Source: an uncultured Coriobacteriales bacterium
GTDB taxonomy: Bacteria > Actinomycetota > Coriobacteriia > Coriobacteriales > Atopobiaceae
NCBI GenBank assembly: GCA_946530775.1
Contig: CAMNAH010000037.1
Span: 1 to 8,627 of the forward strand
Direction: 5' to 3'
Length of the DNA stretch: 8,627 nucleotides
In this document: positions 1-5,806 of the stretch, in pieces
Layout: each line of letters opens with the position of its first letter
How positions within the stretch are numbered: the stretch's first letter is position 1
Notes under the pieces: model-generated
Told to the model about the DNA's origin: nothing
What the model saw: only the letters and a program-made list of their open reading frames with translations
Databases searched by the model: none
Made by a program: the position numbers and the translations under genes

Positions 1-1
1 C

Positions 2-292
2 AACATCACCGTGCCCGACAGCTACGCCGGCTCCGTGATGGGCGACGTCTCCGCCAGCCGCGGCCGCGTCGAGGGCATGCATGCCGCCGACGGCCAGCAC
101 ACCGGCGAGACCACCATCGAGGCCACCATCCCGTACGCCGAGGTCACCGACTACGCCACCCGCCTGCGCTCGCTCTCCCGCGGCACCGGCGAGTTCGAGC
201 TCGAGATGGCCGGCTACGAGCAGGTTCCGCACGACATCCAGCAGCGCCTCGCCAAGGAGTACCAGGAGAAGCGCGCTTCCGGCGAGAAGTAA
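2..292 (+). CDS. Elongation factor G family GTPase, C-terminal fragment (5' end outside window)
   Basis: Only the last 96 codons are visible; the frame is open to the left edge, so the GTG at 11 is not the start. The fragment covers the end of domain IV and domain V of an EF-G-type translocase, a GTPase that moves tRNA and mRNA through the ribosome. Seen directly: a MGDVSASRGRVEGM stretch matches the family's GDxxxRRGxIxGM, an IPYAEVTDYATRLRS stretch matches VPLAEMFGYATDLRS, and a FELEMAGYEQVP end matches the family's FxMEFxxYEEVP. The tail AKEYQEKRASGEK is longer and more charged than in standard EF-G. A terminator follows directly and tuf does not, so this is not the usual rpsL-rpsG-fusA-tuf setting. 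An EF-G paralogue (FusA2-like) is therefore likelier than the main fusA. Family call is confident; paralogue class is not. Confidence 0.85.
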   Translation, partial: NITVPDSYAGSVMGDVSASRGRVEGMHAADGQHTGETTIEATIPYAEVTDYATRLRSLSRGTGEFELEMAGYEQVPHDIQQRLAKEYQEKRASGEK

Positions 293-316
293 TTCCTGCA
301 GCTCAGTGCGACTCGG

Positions 317-344
317 GGAGGCCCTCTTCGGAGGGCCTCCTTTT
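317..344 (+). terminator. Rho-independent terminator after the EF-G-like gene
   Basis: A perfect 10-bp GC-rich stem (GGAGGCCCTC at 317-326, GAGGGCCTCC at 331-340) closes a TTCG tetraloop and is followed by TTTT at 341-344. It begins 24 nt after the EF-G-like stop codon. The T-run is short, but stem and loop are textbook. It separates the EF-G-like gene from the next transcription unit. Confidence 0.9.
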
Positions 345-345
345 C

Positions 346-384
346 GTACGCGAAAGGAACGTAGTACCTTTCGCGTACCTTTCG
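346..384. repeat. Inverted repeat overlapping a tandem direct repeat upstream of the CorC-family promoter
   Basis: Two structures overlap. The arms GTACGCGAAAGG (346-357) and CCTTTCGCGTAC (367-378) form a perfect 12-bp inverted repeat with a 9-nt spacer. GTACCTTTCG occurs twice in tandem (364-373 and 375-384) with one base between copies. The shared core CCTTTC/GAAAGG appears again in inverted form at 430-435, where transcription of the next gene should begin. The block lies 35-75 bp upstream of the -10 element. It could be an operator array or a second hairpin; there is no T-run after the right arm, so a terminator is less likely. Confidence 0.6.
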
Positions 385-419
385 ACCTGCTGATTAACCT
401 GCTAACAGGCTGGGAATAC

Positions 420-428
420 TGCTACTAT
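420..428 (+). promoter_or_regulatory. Extended -10 promoter for the CorC-led unit
   Basis: TGCTACTAT is an extended -10 element (TG, one base, then TACTAT at 423-428). It sits in the only A/T-richer stretch of the area, between the terminator and the first start codon. The -35 is poor; the best candidate is CTGCTA at 399-404 with an 18-bp spacer, as expected where TGn compensates. Transcription would begin near 434-436, leaving a leader of about 37 nt, too short for a riboswitch. Confidence 0.5.
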
Positions 429-450
429 TGAAAGGTCGCTGTACCCAACT

Positions 451-457
451 GAGGAGG
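451..457 (+). promoter_or_regulatory. Strong but distant Shine-Dalgarno before the CorC-family start
   Basis: GAGGAGG matches the anti-SD well but ends 14 nt before the ATG at 472, farther than the usual 5-9 nt. The in-frame codons between them contain no ATG, GTG or TTG, so the ATG at 472 remains the only reasonable start. Confidence 0.55.
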
Positions 458-471
458 TTGCGCTTCCGCGC

Positions 472-1800
472 ATGGACATAGTCGTTTCACTCGTCGTCAC
501 GTTCCTGCTCACCCTTGCAAACGGTTTCTTCTCCGCCTCTGAGCTGGCGGTTGTCTCGGCCAAGAAGGCCATCCTCGAGCCCGAGGCGGAGGAGGGCGAT
601 AAGCGCGCCAAATCCGTTCTCGACCTCGCCGCCGACTCAGGCGATTTCCTCGCCACCATCCAGGTTGCCATCACGCTCGTGGGCTTCGCCGCCTCGGCGT
701 TCGCCGCTACGAGCCTCTCCGAGCCCTTCGGCGCATGGATGGCATCGCTCGGCCTCGACGCCGCCATCGCGCGTCCGCTGGCCACAGTGCTGATCACCCT
801 CATCGTGTCGTACTTCTCCATCGTGGTGGGCGAGCTTGTGCCCAAGCGCATCGCGCTCTCCGATCCCGAGGGCGTCGCCAAGACCGTGTCGGGCCCCATC
901 CGCGCCTTCATGACCATCGCCAAGCCGCTCGTGCTGCTCACCGCGCACTCCGCGACGGGCCTCGCGCACCTGCTGGGCATCGCCGATCCCGACACGGATG
1001 CCGGCGCGTCCGAGGACGAGATCAAATACCTGGTCACCGACTCCGAGGAGCTCACCGAGGAGGAGAAGTCGATGATCCACGAGGTCATCGACCTGGGCGA
1101 TACCGTGGCCTACGAGGTCATGGTGCCGCGCGTCGACATGACCGCCGTGGAGGACGATGCCACCCTCGCCGAGGTGCTCGACCTCATGCGCGAGACGGGC
1201 TATTCCCGCATCCCGGTCTATCGCGAGACCATCGACCGCATCGTGGGCATCGCCCACCTCAAGGACCTGCTCGCGCCCATCCTCGACCAGCGCTCCGAGA
1301 CCCACGAGATCAGCCGCTACATGCGCCAGGCGCGCTTCGTGCCCGACACCAAGGACATCATGCCGCTGCTCTCCGAGATGCGCGCCGCGCACGACCAGAT
1401 GGTCATCGTCATCGACGAGTACGGCGGCACCGCGGGCGTCATCACCCTCGAGGACATCGTCGAGGAGGTCGTGGGCGAGATCGAGGACGAGTTCGATCCC
1501 GACAACAAGTACCTCACGCAGGTCTCCGAGCGCGAGTGGCTCGTCGACGGGCGTTTCCCCATCGATGATGCGCTCGAGCTGGGCTGGCCCGTGGAGGATA
1601 CCGAGGAGTACGAGACGGTCGCGGGCTTTGTGCTCGAGCTCGCCGACAGGCTGCCGCGCCCTGGCGACACGTTCGAGCACGATGGCTGGCAGTTCCGCGT
1701 GCAGTCGCTGCGCGGACGCCGTGTGTCGTTGCTGCGCGTGATTGCCCCCGAACCCCTAAACGAAGACGATGACGAGGCGCTTTCATCTACAATGGAGTAA
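472..1800 (+). CDS. CorC/HlyC-family (CNNM-like) membrane protein: DUF21, two CBS domains, CorC_HlyC domain
   Basis: This 442-residue integral membrane protein has the full family layout. The DUF21 transmembrane domain spans about residues 1-170, with hydrophobic helices near 3-22, 58-80, 101-120 and 142-168, the early polar motif NGFFSASELA and the conserved GELVPKRIAL at 120-129. A CBS pair follows: CBS1 about 215-272 (MVPRVDM entry, YSRIPVY, VGI..LKDLL) and CBS2 about 285-340 (MVIVIDEYGGTAGVITLEDI, then the acidic EEVVGEIEDEFD). The C-terminal CorC_HlyC domain is about 348-425. The length is normal. Members are annotated as hemolysin-like or Mg/Co efflux proteins; by homology with CNNM and bacterial CorC the likely role is Mg2+ export or Mg2+-linked regulation gated by nucleotide binding at the CBS pair. 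It heads a run of same-strand genes, 38 nt before the next. Substrate is inferred, not visible in the sequence. Confidence 0.92.
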   Translation: MDIVVSLVVTFLLTLANGFFSASELAVVSAKKAILEPEAEEGDKRAKSVLDLAADSGDFLATIQVAITLVGFAASAFAATSLSEPFGAWMASLGLDAAIARPLATVLITLIVSYFSIVVGELVPKRIALSDPEGVAKTVSGPIRAFMTIAKPLVLLTAHSATGLAHLLGIADPDTDAGASEDEIKYLVTDSEELTEEEKSMIHEVIDLGDTVAYEVMVPRVDMTAVEDDATLAEVLDLMRETGYSRIPVYRETIDRIVGIAHLKDLLAPILDQRSETHEISRYMRQARFVPDTKDIMPLLSEMRAAHDQMVIVIDEYGGTAGVITLEDIVEEVVGEIEDEFDPDNKYLTQVSEREWLVDGRFPIDDALELGWPVEDTEEYETVAGFVLELADRLPRPGDTFEHDGWQFRVQSLRGRRVSLLRVIAPEPLNEDDDEALSSTME

Positions 1801-1838
1801 GCGCATCACCGCTCACCCATGAGAAAGGCGGAACCATC

Positions 1839-2606
1839 GTGGCTCAGCTTATCGATATCAGGAAAGTCACCATCAGCCAGCGCGCGCTTACCGCGCTGGT
1901 GCATATCGCCGACGAGGCGCCGCTCTTCACCGGCGACGACCCCGAGGGCACCGAGCTCATCGCGGGCCTCATCCCCGAGCTGGCGAACCATGCCTGCTAC
2001 GGCGACGGCGGCTCCACGTTCGGCGAGGTCATGGCCGATACCGAGCTCGCGCACCTGCTCGAGCACGTGACGGTCGAGCTGCTCGCGCGCACCAACCGTG
2101 CGGGCGCCGTCTCCGCTGGCCAGACCAGCAAGATCAGCGACATCGAGCGCCTGTACGAGGTGCGCCTCGCCTGCCCGGACGACGTCCTGGTTGCCGGCGC
2201 GCTCTCGAGCGCCTCGTGGATCATCGACTGGGCATACAACGGCGGCGGCACCCCCGAACCCGATGTGGATGCCATCGCGCAGGGCTTGGTCGCCCTTGTC
2301 GAGAGCCTCGGCAAGAAGCCCGAGGAAGCGCCTGCGGCAGAGCCCGAGGCAATCGATCCCGATGCCACCATCGTGGGCGCCCCCATCTTCGATGAGCCCA
2401 CGCCCGAGGCAGAAGCGCCGGTTGAGGAGGAGCTCGACGAGCCCGAGCTCGAGGCCGAGGCTGTCGAGGAGGCTCCCGTCGAGTCCGAGGAGCCCGCGGT
2501 TGAGGAGGCTCCTGCCGAGGAGGCCGAGCCCGAGGCTGCCGAGGAACCCGAAGAGGAGGACCCGTGGGCAGGGGAGGACATCCCTGCTCCGCGTCTCATT
2601 CGCTAG
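1839..2606 (+). CDS. Stand-alone cyanophycin-synthetase N-domain-like protein with acidic Glu/Pro/Ala tail
   Basis: Start is GTG at 1839 with AAAGGCGG at 1824-1831, 7 nt upstream; 255 residues. Residues about 1-155 form a compact soluble domain. The order of motifs recalls the N-terminal domain of cyanophycin synthetase (CphA): a pocket-like IPELANHACYGDGGSTF (45-61; family form LPxLxxHxCSxGxxGGF), then ELAHLLEHVTVELLART (69-85; family form GHVxEHVALELQ), an AG (88-89), a Tyr-Glu-Val strand (106-108) and a final helix near 143-157. CphA is about 870 residues and adds ATP-grasp and Mur-ligase domains; both are absent here, so the protein cannot polymerise Asp-Arg by itself. From residue 160 on it is low-complexity, about 30 Glu in 80 residues, ending DPWAGEDIPAPRLIR. 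No signal peptide or membrane helix is seen. Function unknown; a binding or scaffold role is possible. The similarity is by motif recall, not by search. Confidence 0.75.
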   Translation: MAQLIDIRKVTISQRALTALVHIADEAPLFTGDDPEGTELIAGLIPELANHACYGDGGSTFGEVMADTELAHLLEHVTVELLARTNRAGAVSAGQTSKISDIERLYEVRLACPDDVLVAGALSSASWIIDWAYNGGGTPEPDVDAIAQGLVALVESLGKKPEEAPAAEPEAIDPDATIVGAPIFDEPTPEAEAPVEEELDEPELEAEAVEEAPVESEEPAVEEAPAEEAEPEAAEEPEEEDPWAGEDIPAPRLIR

Positions 2607-2649
2607 CATTTCTCGCTGACTATGCACGCCGATAAGATTGGAGAATGAC

Positions 2650-3099
2650 ATGGGCAAGAAGTTCAATTTCATCCTGGGCACCTTCGTGGGCGCCGCTGCT
2701 GGCGTTGTTGCCGGCGTCATGCTCGCCCCGCGCTCCGGCGCCGAGAGCCGTGCCATGGCCGCCGATGCCGTGAACGATGCGTGGGACACCGCCGTCGACA
2801 GCTATGAGAAGGGCTCCAAGGTCGTGACCGAGCGCGTTGCCGACGTGGCCGCCGCCAACGGCATCTCCTCCGACGAGCTGCGCGAGAAGGTCGACGCTGC
2901 CCGCGCCCGCATGGATCAGCTCCGCGACTCCCTCTCCGACGCCGTCGCCACCGCCTCCGCGCAGGTCGTCGACGTGGTGAACACCGTCTCCGACCAGGTT
3001 GCCTCCATGGCCGACGCCGCGGCCGACGCCACCGGCACCGCTGCCGAGGCCGTCAAGGTCGAGATCGTCGACGAGGACGCCGAGGCTCCTGCCGAGTAG
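2650..3099 (+). CDS. YtxH domain-containing membrane-anchored protein (general-stress type)
   Basis: The frame is open from a TTG at 2638, but ATG 2650 is the better start: GGAG at 2640-2643 lies 6 nt before it, and the protein then begins MGKKFNFILG as YtxH proteins do. It has 149 residues. Residues 6-26 form a Gly/Ala-rich membrane helix, followed at once by LAPRSGAESR (25-34), the YtxH signature (LAPxSGxETR). The rest is a long, Ala-rich, charged amphipathic helix (about 35-135), probably coiled-coil and cytoplasmic, ending in an acidic tail DEDAEAPAE. YtxH in Bacillus belongs to the general stress group; its biochemical role is not known. It lies 43 nt after the previous gene and 8 nt before the PRC-barrel gene, so co-expression is likely. 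Confidence 0.85.
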   Translation: MGKKFNFILGTFVGAAAGVVAGVMLAPRSGAESRAMAADAVNDAWDTAVDSYEKGSKVVTERVADVAAANGISSDELREKVDAARARMDQLRDSLSDAVATASAQVVDVVNTVSDQVASMADAAADATGTAAEAVKVEIVDEDAEAPAE

Positions 3100-3107
3100 G
3101 CATCCAC

Positions 3108-3896
3108 ATGCTTAAGATGACGCAGCTCATAGGCCTTGCGGTCTATGCGCCCAAGGGCGGCCGCAGGCGCTCCGACGATGCGGCCGTGCCCATCAAGAAG
3201 ATTGGAAAGGTCCGCAACGTGGTCTGCTCGCCTTCGGGCAAGCGCGTTGCGGGCCTTATCGTCCACCAGCGCGACATCGCCGGCATGATCGCCCAGCCCG
3301 ACCTCTTCGTGGCGTTCGACTCGTTCGAGCCCTATGAGAAGGGCCTCGTGATCACCCGTCCCGATGACGGCGTGGACGATGCCGCCCGCAAGCGCCTCGG
3401 CCTCGACTGGGATACGTGCATCATCTGGAACGGGATGGACGCCAAGACCGAGGACGGCAAGCAGCTCGGGCATGTGGCCGACATCGAGTTCTCCACTAAG
3501 ACCGGCAAGGTGCGCGCCTATCACCTGGGCGACGGCAACATGGCCGAGTCGCTCGTGGGTCATGTGGCCGTGCCCGGCTCCATGCTCGTGGGCTACCGCG
3601 ATGGCTGGATGATCGTCTCGCCCGAGGCGGCTCATCTGGAGCTCTCGGGCGGCGCCGCCGCCAAGGCGGGGGAGACCTACGCCAAGGCGAAGGATGGCGT
3701 GGCGAAGGCCACCAAGAAGGCCGACAAGGCCGCGAGCGAGGCCGTCGACAAGGGCTCGCGCGCAGCGGGCAAGGCGCTCGGCAAGGCGAAGCGCGCCATC
3801 GGGCCCGACCCCGTCAAGAAGGCCAAGAAGCACATGAAGGGCGTCTCGTCGATGTTCGGCGACTTTGCCGAGGAGTTCAAGAAGGCGAGCAGGTAA
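3108..3896 (+). CDS. PRC-barrel protein with two PRC-like units and a Lys/Ala-rich tail
   Basis: ATG 3108 follows the YtxH stop by 8 nt; AGG at 3098-3100, overlapping that stop, serves as a modest SD 7 nt upstream. ATG 3117 is a weaker alternative without an SD. The 262-residue product has two PRC-barrel-like beta units. The first is about residues 4-82 (IKKIGKVRNVVCSPSGKRVAGLIV). The second is about 104-178 (DGKQLGHVADIEFSTKTGKV, later VAVPGSMLVGYRDGWMIVS). Residues about 183-262 are a basic tail with roughly 18 Lys in 80 residues, with AKAK/KKA/GKA patterns like histone H1 or an amphipathic membrane-surface helix, ending in a short acidic-hydrophobic stretch SSMFGDFAEEF. There is no membrane helix or signal peptide. 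PRC barrels act as small binding or assembly modules in RimM, in photosynthetic reaction centres and in some cation-transport regulators. The partner here is unknown. Confidence 0.8.
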   Translation: MLKMTQLIGLAVYAPKGGRRRSDDAAVPIKKIGKVRNVVCSPSGKRVAGLIVHQRDIAGMIAQPDLFVAFDSFEPYEKGLVITRPDDGVDDAARKRLGLDWDTCIIWNGMDAKTEDGKQLGHVADIEFSTKTGKVRAYHLGDGNMAESLVGHVAVPGSMLVGYRDGWMIVSPEAAHLELSGGAAAKAGETYAKAKDGVAKATKKADKAASEAVDKGSRAAGKALGKAKRAIGPDPVKKAKKHMKGVSSMFGDFAEEFKKASR

Positions 3897-3900
3897 CACC

Positions 3901-5778
3901 TTGGGCTCGCGTGAGACAAGCACTTCGGAAACGCCGCGCAGGCAGGGTGTCTACAGGCAAGTCAATTTGCTGATGGCGGTCGGTTTGATCGTCACCATCA
4001 TCCTTACCTACCTGGTGCAGCGCAACATCTCCGAGTCGAACGTCGATCGCGATATGAGCCAGATCGCCGCCAACATCTCCGACGAGGTCATCGATTCCGT
4101 TAAGGAATATCCGGCGTACAGGTGGCTGCTGCGCTACTGGCACGACCATGCCGACGAGATGAACATCGAGTACGACGTGGATTTCTGGGGCGATACCGTC
4201 ACCGAGAAGAAGTGCATCCAGCTTGCCCGCAACAACCCCGGCATGCAGATCGAATACATGACGAGCTACGACATCGGGCGCCTGTCGGCGGCCGACCAGA
4301 AGCTCTACGCCGAGGTCGTCTACACGTGGCTGACCAACCGCATCGACCAGATCAAGCGCAACTACGACATCGATTTCCTCTACATCGTCATGACCCCCAC
4401 CGCGGCGGGCGAGAACCCCTATGCGACGCAGTTCTTCGTCATCAGCGGCGCGGACCAATATGCCACCCGCAGCAACGAGTACGGCGACTTCTATCTGCTC
4501 GGCACGGTGACGGAGGTCGACGAGAGCCTGCAGAACGCGATGCACGCAGCCGTCGATAACGCACGTCCCAGCCAGAGTGACGGCGCGGCTCAGGAGAAGG
4601 CCGACACCTATGTGGGAACGGGCAGCGCCTTCGCCGATTACTACGCCTACATCGATCAGATCAGCGACCAGGCGGTGCTGGTGGGCGTGACCTACGACCT
4701 CTCGGAGATCCATGCCAGGGTCAATGCGGAGGCGTTCCAGCGCACGATGATCGCCGCGATTCTCGAGACGCTCCTGCTCCTCCTCATCATGCGGTACATG
4801 CGCATCTACCTGCTCAGCCCCCTCAAGGACATTCTTAGCAACATCCGCATGTACACGGCGACCAAGGACAGCGACACGGTCACACGCAATCTTGCCGCGG
4901 TGCTCGAGGGCAGAAGTGCCATCGCGATCAGGCGCAACGAGGTCGGCGAGCTCACGGAGGATATGATCGGCCTTGCGCACGAGATCGACGATTACGTGAG
5001 CGAGATCGAGACCATCACGACCGATCGCGAGCGCATCAGCGCCGAGCTCAACCTCGCGTCGAGCATCCAGGCCGACATGCTGCCCAACGTCTTTCCGCCC
5101 TTCCCCGAGCGCGCCGAGTTCGAGCTCTTCGCGAGCATGGATCCCGCCAAGGAGGTCGGCGGCGACTTCTACGATTTCTTCTTCGTCGACCATGACCATC
5201 TTGCGCTCGTGATTGCCGATGTGAGCGGCAAGGGCATCCCAGCGGCCCTGTTCATGATGGCCTCTATGATCATCACCGAGAATGCCGCCAAGCGCTTCGA
5301 CAGCCCCGCGCGCGTGCTCGAGGCGTCGAACGAGACAATCTGCACGATGAACCGCGAGACCATGTTCGTCACGATGTGGCTCGGCGTGCTGGAGCTTTCG
5401 ACGGGCAAGCTTACCTGCGCGAACGCCGGTCACGAGTGCCCGATGATCAAGCATGCGGACGGCCATTTCGAGACGTTCAGAGACAAGCACGGCTTTGTGA
5501 TCGGCGCCATGGATGGCGTCAGGTACACCGAGTACGAGATCGAGCTGGAGCCCGGCGCGAAGGTGTTCGTCTATACCGACGGCCTGCCCGAGGCGACCAA
5601 CGCCGATGATGAGATGTTCAAGGTCGAGCGTGCGGTCGCGTGCGCCTGCGCGCACGAGGACGGCTCGCCCGAGGAGATCCTCCGTGCCATGACGGCGGCG
5701 GTCCACGAGTTCGTGGGCGATGCCGAGCAGTTCGACGACCTCACGATGCTCTGCCTGGAGTACAAGGGCGCCAAGTAG
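3901..5778 (+). CDS. Membrane-bound SpoIIE/RsbU-type PP2C phosphatase with extracytoplasmic sensor and HAMP-like linker
   Basis: The best start is TTG 3901, 4 nt after the PRC gene's stop, with AGG at 3891-3893 as SD; a longer frame opens at 3865 but would lie inside the PRC gene. The product has 625 residues. TM1 is about 22-40. An extracytoplasmic Tyr/Asp-rich domain spans 41-280 and ends in a Cache-like strand (VLVGVTYDLSEI, 259-270). TM2 is about 281-298, with a HAMP-like linker at 299-360 (LLSPLKDI, then NEVGELT) and a coiled-coil at 360-395. The phosphatase core is about 405-620, with metal-site motifs EVGGDFYDF (D422, D425), IADVSGKG (D440), NAGHECP (508-514), YTDGLPEATN (D560) and FDDLTML (D612/D613). 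All expected catalytic Asp residues are present. Such enzymes dephosphorylate anti-anti-sigma (STAS) proteins in partner-switching stress pathways. No STAS or anti-sigma kinase gene lies in the window, so the target is unknown. It ends the plus-strand unit. Confidence 0.9.
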   Translation: MGSRETSTSETPRRQGVYRQVNLLMAVGLIVTIILTYLVQRNISESNVDRDMSQIAANISDEVIDSVKEYPAYRWLLRYWHDHADEMNIEYDVDFWGDTVTEKKCIQLARNNPGMQIEYMTSYDIGRLSAADQKLYAEVVYTWLTNRIDQIKRNYDIDFLYIVMTPTAAGENPYATQFFVISGADQYATRSNEYGDFYLLGTVTEVDESLQNAMHAAVDNARPSQSDGAAQEKADTYVGTGSAFADYYAYIDQISDQAVLVGVTYDLSEIHARVNAEAFQRTMIAAILETLLLLLIMRYMRIYLLSPLKDILSNIRMYTATKDSDTVTRNLAAVLEGRSAIAIRRNEVGELTEDMIGLAHEIDDYVSEIETITTDRERISAELNLASSIQADMLPNVFPPFPERAEFELFASMDPAKEVGGDFYDFFFVDHDHLALVIADVSGKGIPAALFMMASMIITENAAKRFDSPARVLEASNETICTMNRETMFVTMWLGVLELSTGKLTCANAGHECPMIKHADGHFETFRDKHGFVIGAMDGVRYTEYEIELEPGAKVFVYTDGLPEATNADDEMFKVERAVACACAHEDGSPEEILRAMTAAVHEFVGDAEQFDDLTMLCLEYKGAK

Positions 5779-5806
5779 GCAAGGCCCGGCCGGCGGTGCT
5801 ACCCGC

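Noticed and set aside
345..471. M-box or other Mg2+ riboswitch before the CorC-family gene
   Set aside because: The predicted leader is only about 37 nt and the whole gap after the terminator is 127 nt; no multi-helix layout of an M-box is seen.
637..1680. 347-codon minus-strand frame across the CorC-family gene
   Set aside because: It is rich in His, Gly and Asp with no recognisable domain, and the plus frame is a full DUF21-CBS-CorC_HlyC protein.
1839..2606. Calling the second gene a cyanophycin synthetase
   Set aside because: Only the N-domain-like part is present; ATP-grasp and Mur-ligase domains are missing and no frameshifted remainder is found downstream.
2638..2649. TTG start at 2638 for the YtxH gene
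   Set aside because: It would use a rarer start codon overlapping the GGAG SD at 2640-2643; that SD is well placed for ATG 2650.
1806..2789. 327-codon minus-strand frame across the CphA-like gene
   Set aside because: It spans two plus-strand genes with good SDs and recognisable domains, and has Leu/Gly/Arg-rich composition without motifs.
3865..3900. Longer phosphatase start at TTG 3865
   Set aside because: It would add 12 residues inside the PRC-barrel gene and lacks a good SD, while TTG 3901 has AGG 7 nt upstream and follows the previous stop.
3877..5706. 609-codon open frame on the minus strand across the phosphatase gene
   Set aside because: The product is a low-complexity His/Asp/Arg/Val-rich chain with no motifs, whereas the plus strand has a complete PP2C with catalytic motifs. 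Long antisense frames are common in GC-rich DNA.
5779..5806. Bidirectional terminator between the converging genes
   Set aside because: There is a CCGGCCGG palindrome (5786-5793) and a 5-bp stem (5792-5796 with 5803-5807), but neither strand has a T-run and the stem reaches into the NRAMP stop codon. It is too weak to call.
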